Source: Molossus alvarezi
Lineage: Eukaryota; Chordata; Mammalia; Chiroptera; Molossidae
Assembly (NCBI GenBank): GCA_037176705.1
Contig: CM073905.1
Location: forward strand, 29,048,986 to 29,112,985
Direction: 5' to 3'
Length of the DNA stretch: 64,000 nucleotides
Shown here one piece after another: positions 48,301 to 61,600 of the stretch; the stretch's first letter is position 1, and every line of letters begins with the position of its first letter. The notes under the pieces were generated by a model. The model ran no database searches. It saw only the letters and a program-made list of their open reading frames with translations, and had not been told where the DNA came from. The translations under genes and the position numbers were made by a program.

Positions 48301-51300
48301 CTGTCCTGGGGTGATCTAACAACTCCCCTAAGGTCTAGCCCTGCTCTGTAGGGTCCAGGAAGGACAGGGGCCACAGTGCAGAGCCCCCCACTACTCGGTG
48401 AGGAAAATTTGTAAATCTGCCCAGACTCCAGGTTACTTGGGCAAGGAACGGCAGGTATTTCGAGGTTTCATGGGGATTTGGTGGCCTCCTCTGTCACCCA
48501 GGTGTCCTGGCTAGGTCCCACTTATCTTAAGGGAGAGGGACTTGTCTCTTCTCTCCTGCACCCTGGCACCTTCTCCGGTTGCATCTCCCACCTCCCGAGC
48601 TGATGAAGAATATGGTCCGAGCCTGATGCTCACTCTGCCACCTGCCTAGCTGAGAAGAGGTGACCACAGTCTCTGCTAACTTCACTCTGCTCTGTTCCCG
48701 GGGCTTCCACATTAGCACCTTCACGTTACCTTCTACTCCCTAACTGTACGACACAATTTCACCCTTCGTTCTTTATCCGTAAGTCAGCTCCCACTCCAAA
48801 TGATCACACTGCCATCCAAGTATTCACCAACTGAATCTACCAGGCAAAGACGTTGAGGAAAGAGTGAAGGTAAGGAATATAGAAAATGAAATCCCTTTCA
48901 TCAAGCTAAAACTATTAACAGTTTGAAGGTCCAGGCACGAGAAAAGACTCTATTCTTTTTTTTTTTTTTTTTTTTTTTACTAGCCTGGGAACAGAAACGT
49001 TTTCACTTTCCAGTCCCCTGTCAATGCCCGAAAATACAGAGTGTGGCAAAAGTAGGTTTGCAGTTATATGAGTATGTGAGACAGGGTTTATTCTTGTATT
49101 ATTATTTATTGTTGTATTATTTTCCATACAAACAACTATAAACCCACTTTTGCCCCACCCTGTACATGTGGACATACCCCAGACCTCCAGAGAACCCCGA
49201 TTATCTCCCTGAAGGACTCCCTTATCTGGACCACGTGACCGCCATTAGCCAGGCCACTGATGTGACCAGACCTTCTGGTCTCAGACAACCTGGCATCCGA
49301 CATCCAGAACGCCTCCCGTCTGACGGACAGCCTCCTGGACCAATCCCAGGGCTGAGAATGCAGGACGAAGAACTTGAACTCTCCTCTCTTCTTTGGAACA
49401 CTTCTGGGTCTTAGTCTGTATTTCCATTCTGAAAACTCTAAAACCCTTGAACAAATATCCTTTATTTTTAGCCGAAGCCTCCAGACTCTGAGTTCACTCA
49501 ACAACACGCAGGTTCGTGAGCCTCACTGAGCACAACGTTCCTAAATGAACTGTGAAGGGGTTCTGACCAGATAGAAAAGGGACCCAAAGGAACTAAGAAA
49601 TGGAGAGGATGAAAACGATCCAGAGAAGGGAAGGGCGGGGACAGCAGATGTGGAAGTCAGAAGGGGAAGCTGTGGGAGGTTTTAAAGTCAGAAATTAAAA
49701 GGTATCCTATAATTTTTTTTTTTTTAATGACATGTAGTATCTAATTACAAATTGTTTCCAATGAGCTCCTTTACCTTCCTGACAAGCCGCGGGGTGGTAA
49801 GGGGAAAGGATGTAGGGACAGGAGTCAGAGACCCGAGGGGGCCAGCGAGCACCACTGCTGTGACCCTGGGGAAAGAATCTGCCTCCTCATCTGTAAAACT
49901 GGGGTTGAATATATTTACCTCTTGCTGTGGCTGGGGGGGTTAAAGGACGAAAGCAAAGTGATGCACAGATGTTATTACGTGGTTAAAGCACCCTAAAACA
50001 GATACATTTTTAGTACTTTTTATCTCCTCCCACTCAGTGACTAGGGTAGACTGAGTACATGGGGAATATAGGTAAACCTGTTTTTTTTGTTTATGTACTT
50101 CCAAATTTTTTTAATGTAAGAGAATGCATTTATACATTTCTTCTCTGCTAAAGAAAACCCAAAAAAACATTGAAAAAAATCACCCATGTCCCTGGAAATA
50201 CAGGGGAAAGAAAAAAATGTTCAACCCCACTCTGGGGATGCACTCACACTCAGAATGTAGAAAAACTCTGAAACACACAATCCAGTTTCTTCAATAAGTA
50301 AATGCGACATGAACAAACGGAGGGTAAAACTCGGGACTTAACAAGTAAATGGACTGTGTGGACTGTGGAGTCTGGGTCTAATCAATTATAAAAAGACATT
50401 TATGGGACAACTGGGGAAATCCAAACCCTGGATACTAGATGACCTAAGAACTGTTACACGTTTTCTCAAGAGCGCTGTCTTGGTGGTGGGGTGTTTTACA
50501 GAAAGCGCTTTTTTCTGGTCGAGATCCACACCGACGTGTTCACAGATGAGCAAGTAGGTTGTGCTGAGACTCTAACCCTGACTAGTGGGAGGTGGAGAAA
50601 GGGGGAGGACAGCGATGTAAAACGCCAGCCATGTGCCGATCGCTGCTGAAGTTGAGAGGTGGGTAAGAAGGGATCCGGCGTATGTTCCTACTTGTGTGAG
50701 CTCGAAGATGTTCAGAATAAAAGTTTAAAAAAAGAACCACCCTAAAAATAAAAATGTTGAGGTAGACACAATGAAATTGGCAGGCTCTCCGCGATGTACG
50801 TGGGGGAGAGAACAAGACACGTGGAGCCTCATCCATTGACGCGTTACAAAGCGCACGCCTGCACGCACAGCGCCTGTGTGTGCACAGGGAAGGGCCTGCG
50901 GACAACGCACGTCCCAGTTCCACCAGCGTCTGCGGAGAAGAACGGGGCTGGGCTGGGGTGGGCGTGCAGGGAAACACTCCCTCTCACTTTTATATTCTTC
51001 TGTATGACTTAACTTTGTTTGCTTATTTATTTATATTAATCCTCACCTGAGAATATTTTTCCATTGACTTTTAGTCCGAGTGGCGGGGTGGGGGAGAAAC
51101 ATGGATGTGAGAGAGACATTGATTGGTTGCCTCCTGCACAACCCCAACTGGGGCTTGAGATCGAACCTGCAACCCAGGTACTTGCCCTTGACCGGGAATC
51201 AAACCCTCGACCCTTTGGTCCTTGACCCTTTGGTCCTCGGGCCAACGCTAACTGCTGAGCCAGGGCTGTGTGATGTAACTTTGAACATTGAGAATGTACG

Positions 51301-54300
51301 CATGTTACTTGTCATCCAAGTAAAATGAAACAAGCCACGCTCACTCACTTTGCAATGGCCTCATCCCGGTCCCTGATGGCCTTCTGAAGCTGCTCCTTTG
51401 GTTCCTTGTCCTCAGATGTCACTCTGAGTCGGTCTCTCTCCTCCTTCAGTGCAGTCATCTCCACACTCAGCAGTGTCACCTAAGAGGAAGCCCAAGGGAT
51501 GACGTGATGACACCACAGCTGCTGGGAGAAAGGAGCGAGGAGCACAGGCCAACCGGCAACTTCCCGTGGCCCCTGCTCCGAGGGAGACCCCTCTCTCCTG
51601 GGGACAGGATGCCGCACGCTAGGCTGAAGCTCAGGGCCCGGGCTGCAGCCACGGAACCAGATCCCCTCCGGACGCAGCACACCACACCCCTCCTTTGTCA
51701 AGGCAATCTCAAGGACTAATGAATGGAGACCACACATGCACCAGGGCTCTGAAACACATTTTGCGGGGGCAGAAACTCACGTTTTGTTTCTAATCAGCGA
51801 GGAGCACCGTTAACCCGCGGAGCCCTGGTTCAAGCCTGGGACCTGGTTCCCATCTCTGTGACAGCAGCTGACGCAGCCTGGCCCCACCACCTTCACCCTG
51901 CTGGCCGGGTCCATGGCCACATGCAATTTAGACGCCTAACGGATGCTGTCACCTTTCCCTTCAAACCCGTCACCGTTTCTGCGCTCCATGCCTCGGTGAA
52001 CAGCGCCCCAGCCCGCACTCTGGCGGGGAGGCTCCCTGTGACCACGGCTCACGCACTCACGGTAACCCTGAGCGCGTCCTATCTGTGCACCTCGGAGCCT
52101 GTCTCTGGATGACGCTTAATCCCAAAATGCTTGTGCGGTGAGTGGACAGCTGTGATTTTTTTTGGCTAGTCATCCTACACCCCTTCCTATTCTGGGGGCA
52201 TTCCTGGTTTCGTGAGTCTTGGTGGAAGACAGGACAGGCTCCCCCACTAGGGGAGTCCAAAAGTGAGAGACATATTTCCGGGGCACCTGGGCATGAATCC
52301 GTGACTTGCCAGACACACACCCCCCTCTCCCCTACCTGGGCCTGCAGCCCGTCAGGGGACAGCAGAGCCACAGGCCACCGGGAAATTATTACAAGGCCAG
52401 TAGACTGTCGCCCTACTTCCACAGCTCCTTCCTGTTTTGGAGCTCGGTTCTCCAGACTTCAGTCGATTCTGAAAGCTAGCAGATTTGACTCCCATACATT
52501 CTCTTTCTGCCTAAGTTGAGCTGAAGGAGTTGCTGGTCCACAACCAGAAAACCGGACTGGGGAGCGTTCAGCACGCATCGGTGGCGTGACTGGAAGGGTG
52601 GAGTCCCTTCTCAGTCGACAGGATCAGACTGGAGTCGGGATGCCTGACCTGCCCTCTTGTTAAATATTACACATACTTTTGACATTTTCCCAAGGGAGGA
52701 TCCATCCACACAGGTCTGTCTCTCCCAGCAGGGGAGAGACGTCACCTTTCGGTCTACTCTCTTCCAGTCCCGGGCCTGCCATCGTCAGACAGAATAGCTC
52801 CGAGGCCCCGGACTAAGGCTGAAGGTCGAGTTTCCCTGCAGACACTCCGGACCCCCAGACTAAGACAGCAGAGGTGCCGGCTCCCGGGAAAGTAGCCATC
52901 GGGAGGAAATCAGAGGGAGGATACCCCACAAAGAAGAGGGTGTAGGATGATATCCTGTCACTATGGGCAATGGACTTTGTCGTCTTGGGTGCCTGGGGGG
53001 GATCGTGAGAACGTCAGGACCTGGCGCTCCGTGCTTTCGGGTGGAGACAGTTCGGGGAGCAGGGCTAGCGGCCTCCGGGAAGGACAGGCTGGGGCACCTG
53101 CAGAGGCCATGACGCATGGGCACTAACCCTGGGGCAGGCCGGGCAGCAGGGAGAAGCCAGCCTCGCCCTAGTCTTAGCAGGTTCTGCAGCTTGGCAGCCC
53201 AGGACTCAAGGCCCAGAAAGCACCTGGCAGAGACAGCCAGGCCTCCAACGACCCCATGAGCCCGGGCAGGACCTCGGGCCAACCGTGGGCCAGACAGGCG
53301 TTCTGCTCACTGAGTAAGCGACAGGATGAAAGTACACGCGAGGCAGGAAATGCCAACATTTACTAGGCTCCAGATAGAACTCAGCAAGAACTTTTTGCTT
53401 TGACCTGAAAAATGTGGTCAAGATAGACACCACCAGTGACCTGCCTCAGGACTGACACCACCGGCCACCGGCCTCAGGAGTGACAAGGGGCTTACCTCTC
53501 GGAGTCACAGACACTTCTCATAAAAAGCAGGAACACATGTAACTATTTTCCACGACTGAGCTCTTGGGAGAGTCAAATAAGATGATCAACATCCAGGATG
53601 CAGCTGGGTGCCTGACGCGGGCCGGGAGCTCTACCCCGTGCCCCTGCCCTGCCCCCACCACCGGGGGGCCTGCTGATAGCCGATCTGGCTTCTTTACACA
53701 TCGACAGGTCTCAGCCACCCCTAAATCCACTTTTCCCCAAAAAGATGGGGGTCCTCGTGACTGAATAGCATCAAAGAAAACATCCTGAAGTTACATGTTG
53801 GGGGCGCTACCTGCCCTGGTGCTGGGCATGACACTGTGCCAGACACTGGAGATAAAGGGCAGTCAGACCCCCAGGCGTCTGGTCTGCTGGGGGTCTCAGG
53901 TTTGACTGGGAGGGGGGATGGGAACGAGGGCAAGCGTGAGCACGCAGGGCCGGGCAGCTCCAGGAGGAAGGGAATCAAGAGTCTCCAGGGGGGAGAGAAA
54001 CTGATCAGAAACGTATGGATGAGGAGGGTTGAGATCACGTGCAGGTGGCAGGGACAGTCCTACGGGTGGAAAAGCCGGATCACAGATCCAGACGTGGGGA
54101 AGCAAGGGGGCCGTGTGCCCTTTAGAAGCTCATGTTCAAGCCCTGGCCAGGTAGCTCGATTCTTGGTCAGGGCACATACAAGAATCAACCAATGCCCTGG
54201 CCGGTTTGGCTCAGCGGTTAGAGCGTTGGCCTGTGCTCCAGAGAGACTTGGGTTCGGTTCCCGCTAAGGGCACGTACTTAAACGGTTGCAATTTGTCCCC

Positions 54301-57300
54301 GGCCCTGGTTGGGTCGTGTGGGTGGCAACCACTCGATGTGTCTCTTTCATGCCGATGTTTCTCTCTCTTCCGCTCTCTCCCTCCCACTCTATCTGAACAA
54401 AAAACAAAAAAATGTTCTCGGGCGAGGATTAAGAAAAAAAAGAATCAACCAATGAATACATCAATGAGTGGAACAACAAATCAATGTTTCTCTCTCTCTC
54501 TAATCAATAAAAATTTTTTTAAAAAGTTCACACGGGACTCTCAGCAACGTACACCTTGCTTATGCTTCTGGATGAAATAATGCCCTCTGGTGTTTCTGGT
54601 TTTATAGTTCCAAGAAGCAACAAAACAAAAAAACCCAGCCAATATCAAAGATTGGACACAAATTTTAATAGGCATCGGTATGAATAAAACTTGTACTAAT
54701 CCGAAGAACGTTTAGATCCCCATTCTCAGGCACTGTATTCTTCCGATTTCAAAGACCTGCCCCTAAGTCTGCACTGTTTCCTGGCCCATCGACCCCCTGA
54801 GGGCCTTAGGTTTTAGGCAGGAGAATGTTTCTGGCTGCCCAAACCTACCCCCCCATGCTCAGCCAGAAACAAGCTACAGCTTCCAATAGCCTCTCCCTGT
54901 CCTGGTCGTCCGGATCTTCACAGTGGGGGCAGTAGTTAACGGCTGTGGGTGGGACTCCCAATTTCTTCCAAGGGAAGATACTAGAAAGTCTAACGGGCAT
55001 GACCCAAAAAACAACAGGAGTTTCTTTCTCTCACTTTTTTTTAAATCCTCACCTGAGGATATTTTTCCATTTATTTTCATATAGAGTGGGGGGGGGGGGG
55101 AGAGAGAAAGCGAGAGAGAGAGAGAGAGAGAGAAACATTAACGTGAGAGAGACCCATCAAGTGGCTGCCTCCCACATGACCCTGACCAGGGCTGGGGACG
55201 AACGGCAAACGAGGTACACGCCCTTGACCAGAATCGAACCTGTGACTCTTTGGTCCGCGGGCCGACATTTTAACCGCTGAGCCAAATGGGCCAGGGCAGG
55301 CATTTATTTCCATACGGTCCTTGAAGTGGAAGAAACAGACTGGAGCACAAGCCAATCTTCAATTCCCTCTCATCAGTCTCGTGTAGCAGGGAAGGGGCTA
55401 CTAGCTCTGGGCAAGAGAAGAGGGGGGCAGGCTGGGTGGGGGCAGGGTTTAATATGCTGCCTGTCTGGTATCACCCACAAGTGACACAGAACCTCTGCAC
55501 AGGACCCTGGTCGAAAGGAAGACCTTGTATTTATTTATCTCCTAAGACACACCGTGGAAGCTCCTTTGCGGGTGGGGCTGTTCCTAAGCCCTGGCAAACT
55601 GTGCAGATCAGAACACGGATGTCCTTCCTGCAGTGTTCCCGGGAGATGAAATCACGGTCCACTGGGGAAGGGACAGCGAGAGCAGCGTAAGTGCCCCCGA
55701 GGCTGAAAAACAGGCTGGCTAAGGAGACAGTGCGACAGAGAGGAGACCTGCAAAGATCGACCCTTGGTCTCCCAACTTCCCTGCTCAAAGCTGCTGGAAA
55801 AACATCCCTAGGTGTCCTGCAGCTGTGGCCTCGACACGGTCAGAATCCGAGGAAACGGACGGTCGGACATTCTTATCCCTGACAACGACTTTGGGCTACA
55901 CCAGGGGACTGGCTTCTTCTCTGAAGACACCCAGCTTCAGGGCACTGCCCTCTGAGGGTCTGTCAGAGGGAACAGACGTGCGACAGGGACACTCACGAGA
56001 GCATCCGGGGACACTGCATACCCCCTGCAACGGACTGAGGACGGGGCTGCTCACCTGACTGTGGAGTCGCTGCAGCTCTTCTAGGCTTTGCCTCAGTTTA
56101 CCCCTCTCTCCCTCCATGAGTTCCCTTAGGGCTCTCGAATCCTCACTGGTCTGCCTTATCTGTTCTTCCAAAGAGTCATCGTCAATTCTCCGGGAGCTCT
56201 GACCGCACGGGAGCGAGCCAGCCAACCAGGGGGTGAGGGTGGAGGGCAGCGGAGAGATGGAGAGGAGAGAGGGCAGAGTTGGAGGGTGAGGGGAGCAGAG
56301 ACATGGTTTAGTTCAGGGGAGAGCAAGACAGGAGAGGAGATGGGGAGCAGGAGGGAGAGAAAGGAGGGAAGATTAGAGGAGAGAGATTCTCTTGCTCAGT
56401 TTCAATCCGCCAACAGCAGCTAGACATCTACATTGGTTGTTTCGGCTTCAGGGCAAGGAAATCACGTGGCGTGAACAGCACCCTCCCTCCCACGGCTCCC
56501 CCTTCCCCAGGACCACGTGCCTCCATTCTGCAACCCAGTCCACAGACCCCACGGCATGTTCAGACATGGACAGCCTCCCTGCAGGGGGTGACCCCTGAGG
56601 GGAAACAGCCTGAGAACAGGGTGAGTGGAGGGTGAGGCAGGAGGAAGGCCAGTCTTCGGGGGCCCTGGGCGCACGGTGGTCCTCTCCACAGAGCCGATAC
56701 CGAGCCCTGCAAGGCCTGTGCATCATCTCAACTCCCTCATTTATATACTTTCAGCAGAAGCTCCAGGTCTTCTCTGGCCTGTCCAGCTAACCCCACCACG
56801 GGGACCAACAGGCTACAGGAAAGGAATCTGCACTGTTTACCTGGATCCAAAGTTCTATACTCAAAGCTTCCAAGGAAAGCCCTTGAAGGCGAGACCACCA
56901 GGGCCCGTACGCACACGGAGGAAGGCCTCCACGTGCCCTGGTGTCTGCAGGAGGGAGGCCTGTGCAGACACCCATTGCCAGACACTCGGCCCCTCTGCTC
57001 CACCACCAGGACTCCGGGCTCTCAGAAGAAACTTGCAGACTTATAATTATAAGGTTCCCGTTCCGGGGTGAGCCCCACTCTGCACGTGCTTTCAAGCTCC
57101 CGCTAGCCGGGCCCTGTAAGGCACGGAGCTGCCAAGCCCGGCCTCTTACCGTGGGCTCCATGCCGTCCACGATGCTCTGTATCAGCCTCTTGAGCTCGCT
57201 GAGGGCGGTGCGCAAGCTGCCGGCCGGCACGTCCTTGGCAGACGAGGTTTCTGAGGACTCGTCCATGGAGGAGTCGGTGGAGACGGCCGAGTCAGCACTG

Positions 57301-58655
57301 TCGTTGCCTCGCAGGTGTGAGCAGAGATAGCGGACCTGGCAGTAGGCCTCCCAGAGCTGCAGCCTCAGCTGCCGCACAAAAGAATTCTTCTTGACCATGG
57401 GCTCCAGAGGGCACCGCCACCCAGTGGTCTCTTTCTGCTGTGTGAGCCCAAGTGTCTAAGGCCCTATCCTAGGAGAACGTTGCTGCTGTTTTTTAATCAC
57501 CCGTGCCAAGAAATACTGACCGTTATATGGGCCCAGGACATCTATACAGACTCCCAGTTCTTACTTCCCTGCCCTCCGGCCCCTCCCATTTGCCAAATAA
57601 AGCCCTTCTGTATGGTCAGCTCCTATGGTGGGAGCCGGTGCGTGATGAGGGGAACGAGTGGTTATGCGCAGTATGAAAAGCCAAGTGGATGGCTCACGAG
57701 TGACCTAGAACCGTCACTATAGAGCTATGAGGCTAATGGCTAGTTAACAAGGTTTCCCACAAGCCACCGGGGTGACAATGAGCCAGGGACATGCTTCCAT
57801 CTGGGCCTGCTCATGACTCTCGAGCCAACAGGCCCAGGGGCTTGCACAGGCCGACGCAGGAGGCACTGATGGGCTCCCCAAGTCCCCGGGGTCCCCAGGC
57901 AACCTCACGTGCCAGAGTGACAGGGGTGTCAGCACCTGCTCCCGCTCTTGCTCCAGCTCCTCGGCCTCCATGCTCTGCTCGATCTCGGACAGGAGGGACG
58001 TGCTGGCGGCGGCCGAGCTCTGCAGACTCCTCTCCTCGGTGAGCTCGTCCACTTTCACCTGCAGCTGCCGGTAGGACAGCCGCACCTCCTGCAGCTCCAG
58101 CTGGCTCTGGTGCAGCTTTCAGAGAGACAGCAAGTGGTAGGGCGGCTTGTGAGAGCCAGGACAGGCAGGGAACACCGACCCGGAACCCGATCATGCTCCT
58201 GGGTCCAACCACCCGTTTACCAAAGAACACAGACGAGGGAGAAGCATGCAAACCACGCCAGGGGCCACAGCCTGCGAAATGCACATTTGGGAAATTCTAC
58301 AGGACAAGCAGCTCAGTTTCCTCCACAGATAAACTTCAAGGAAAATACAAAAGGTATAGGGGGAACCTACAGATTAAAAGACATTTAAGAGACACCCGCC
58401 GACAGCAATGTGGAGGCCTACTTTAATTTGTACCTAGAGTCAAATGAACAATGTGAAAAGCAATGATAACATTTATAAGACCACAGAAAATGTGAACACT
58501 GACTAGATATTTGATGATATTAAGGAACTATTGCTAATGTATAACAGTCTGGTGGTTATATTTCTGAAGTTATCATTTAGAGGTATTTGTTATTCGCAGA
58601 TGAAATTATAAAAATTCTGGGATTGACTTTATCTTTTTATGTAATTTTTCTTTAT

Positions 58656-58695
<40 letters not shown>

Positions 58696-61600
58696 TCGAT
58701 GAGAAAGAACATCGATTGGCCTCCTCCAGCATGTCATCCCCGGGGATCGGGCCCCACAACCTGGGCATGTGCTCTGACTGGGAATCAGACCAGCATCCTC
58801 TTGGTGCGTGAGTTGATGCTCAACTACTGAGCCACACCGGCCAGGCTGGGATTGACTTTAGAGAGGAGCAAGTGGCTGTGATGAGGACTAGTGAAGAGTC
58901 GATGGTTTGTGGGGCTGGGCGTGGGGTACATGGGGCATGATTGCACTATTCTGTTTCTGCCTGCAATTCTCCACAGTAAAAAATCACACACACACGTAAG
59001 ATACCATTAGCGTCTCACCACAACGTGGCTAAAACAAGTAAGACAATAGCAATATCAAAGGCTGATGAAGATGTGGAACTGGGGCCCTCAGGGCTGGTGG
59101 GGGTGCAAGGTGAGCTGCCATCTTGGGAAACCATCTGGCAGTGTCTGTGAGTGAAATCCACAGCGACCCTGTGTTCCCGCAGCCCCACCCTTCAGGGGCG
59201 GACCCAACACAAAGGTGTGCACAAAAGACAAACGAGATGCCCACAGCAGCGTGACTCCTTAGAGCCACACATGGGCAACAACCCCAACGCCAGTAGAAAC
59301 AGAACGGACGAGCTAGAACACTACTGCAGTAAACAGAACACGCCGCTACTCTGTACCACAACATGCAAGAATTTCACAGACACAACGTTGAGCGGAAACC
59401 AGGCATCAAACAATGCATACTGTATGATGCCGCTCATAAAAAGAACCCCAATTTCATTGAGCGAGGAGAGATGAAAGAACAGATTTATTTTTGAGGAAGT
59501 GGCAGGGTGCTGCCTGAGAGGGGCGCTCGTGGGTGCTGATAGGAGACCATGTGTCGAGCCACGTGGTGGTTACACAGGTGTATGTATTTATGTGTAAACA
59601 TTCACTGGGCTGTCTGCTTGAGATCTGCACTCTTTACTCATGTATGTTGTATTTTAATGAAAAGTTAAGGCTGCTTGGATAAGAGCTGGGGGTGGGATTT
59701 GGAATACGTCTGGGTAGTAACACCAAAAATTTCCAAACCCATGGGAAAAGCTGTCTGCCTTCCGTCCTACCTCACGGCTTACGGCCAAAGGCCTTGTCCT
59801 GGGAGGGGCTTCCCTCTCACACCGATGTTGGTTTCTCTCTCTTTTTCTCTCCACCCACTCCCCTCTCTCTAAAAATCAATGACTATGTCCTCGGGCGAGG
59901 ATTAATAACGTAGAGCAGACACTGCAGTGTTTTTCCCAGACTGCTGGCCAGGGGGCTTCTGGCTCCAGCAGAAGCTCAGAGACCGGGGGCGGCGGGCAGC
60001 AACTCCGAGCTCCGTAGCCCCACAGACAGCAAGCGGCCTTGCAGAACCTTCGGTCAGTTTTGTTTTTTTTAATCCTCGCCTGAGGACATTTTTGCATTTA
60101 TCTTCAGATAGAACAGGAGGGAGAGAGGGAGAAAGAGAGAGAGAGAGACATCGATGTGAGAGAGACACATCGAGTGGCTGCCACCCGCACAACCCAACCA
60201 GGGCCGGGGACAAACTGCAACCAAGGTACGTGCCCTTAGTGGGAACCGAACCTGGGTCTCTCCAGACCACAGGCCAACACTCTAACCGCTGAGCCAAACC
60301 AGCCAGGGCAGTTTTTTTTTCCTCTGTTAATCTTCACCTGAGGATATTTTTCCATTGATTTTTAGAGAGAGTGTAAGGGGGGGGGGAGAGAGAGAGAGAG
60401 AGAGAGAGAACGAGAGAGGGAGGAACACTGATGTGAGAGAGACACATCACCTGGTTGCCTCCCACACGACCCAGACCCGGGCCAGGGATCGAACCTACAA
60501 CACAAGTATGTGCTCTTGACTGGAATCAAACCCACAACCTGGGGTCCACAGACCGATGCTCTAACTGCTGAGCCAAACCGACCAGAGCAAAGCCAGCCAA
60601 TTCTTTAGGTGGCCGAGAGCCTCGCCCTGCGGGCTGGCATTGGCCAGGCTGTGGCCCCCTGTCTAGACGAGCCTTCACCAGGAAGGTCTGGAACAAGGCG
60701 GCTCAGAACGAAAAGGAGCCGACAGCTTCCTCTGCGTGGTTCCCATGGATCAGCAATACCGGCTGGTTCAGTGGGAACTCCTCCCGCCCCAGTTTTGAGG
60801 AAACTCAGAAAAAATAAATTAGGGTTAAAAAAAAAAAAAAAACGTAAAAGAAAAAAGACATTCCTAGGAAGCATTTGGCCAGGTTACAAACGGCATACTG
60901 AACTGGCAAAGTGCTTTACAATTATTTTCTAGACAACTCCACACACATCTCAGCAGGAGAAGTTCAGCACAAACAAGTACAAGTGCTTCTGCACTGGACA
61001 AAATTAGTTCAATTACTCATGCACACTCGAAGGTGCTTAATTAATTATAACAGCGAGAGAACAAGAGACCAGGACAGGTCTGCCCTCTCTGTGGATCAAT
61101 AACTGATCCACAGACTTATGCAGGAAAAGCAAAGCACACCAGGGAAGTCTATTAAATAGAAGAACCCTCTAGAATGAGAAACATCATCCTTGAGATAACA
61201 AAGATGACACTAAATGTATTTATATGCATCAACAAGGAAGACACCAACACCTTGTGTTTACATAGTATAACAAGTTCAAGCCCTTAACGTGGGCAGAACT
61301 GGGGGGCAGTCTCCCCATTTCAGAGGGAACTGAGATGGTGCGATGTGAAGTGACCTAGCAGCACATGCTCAGCGTCCGAGCGGGGGCCGGACTCGGGTCA
61401 CCCGCTTTCTGGGTCGCCCCACAGTGGGGCTGTGCGCCCCCTGTGGATGAACTATGCCTACTCACTGGGACGAGGCCCCTGCACACATCTGTAAGAGGCC
61501 CAGCTGGGTATGAAATAGGGCAGTAATGTAGCCTTTCAAGGGACAATAGCCTTTCCTGGGTATTAAGAGTTTTAGCAAAACGCTTGAATTTTATACATGT

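Larger units (their letters stand above)
45227..51348. other. BICDL1 intron with promoter-like block and repeat cluster
   Basis: A 6.1 kb intron. It holds a reversed MIR at 45395-45530, a CpG-rich promoter-like block at 46440-46660, a cluster of three SINEs and an L1 end at 47192-48228, a mariner MITE at 49037-49162, a MIR at 49790-49990 and a SINE at 51018-51268. Stretches 48250-49030, 49170-49780 and 50000-51010 show no gene. Confidence 0.7.
51480..56054. other. BICDL1 intron with nested SINEs
   Basis: A 4.6 kb intron. It contains a small tandem duplication at 53426-53481, a nested SINE pair at 54137-54520 and a reversed form A SINE at 55038-55297. Stretches 51480-53420, 53490-54130, 54530-55030 and 55300-56050 show no gene and no element I can name. 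Confidence 0.65.

Noticed and set aside
49165..49510. Possible solo-LTR-like sequence beside the mariner MITE
   Set aside because: A ttatttttag word and short promoter-like words suggested an LTR, but I found no matching TG...CA ends, no target duplication and no known family.
57369..57398. Possible BICDL1 start at the ATG of MVKKNSFVRQ
   Set aside because: The exon border at 57368 after GCGGCAG closes the phase with the upstream exon exactly, so the ATG is intronic.
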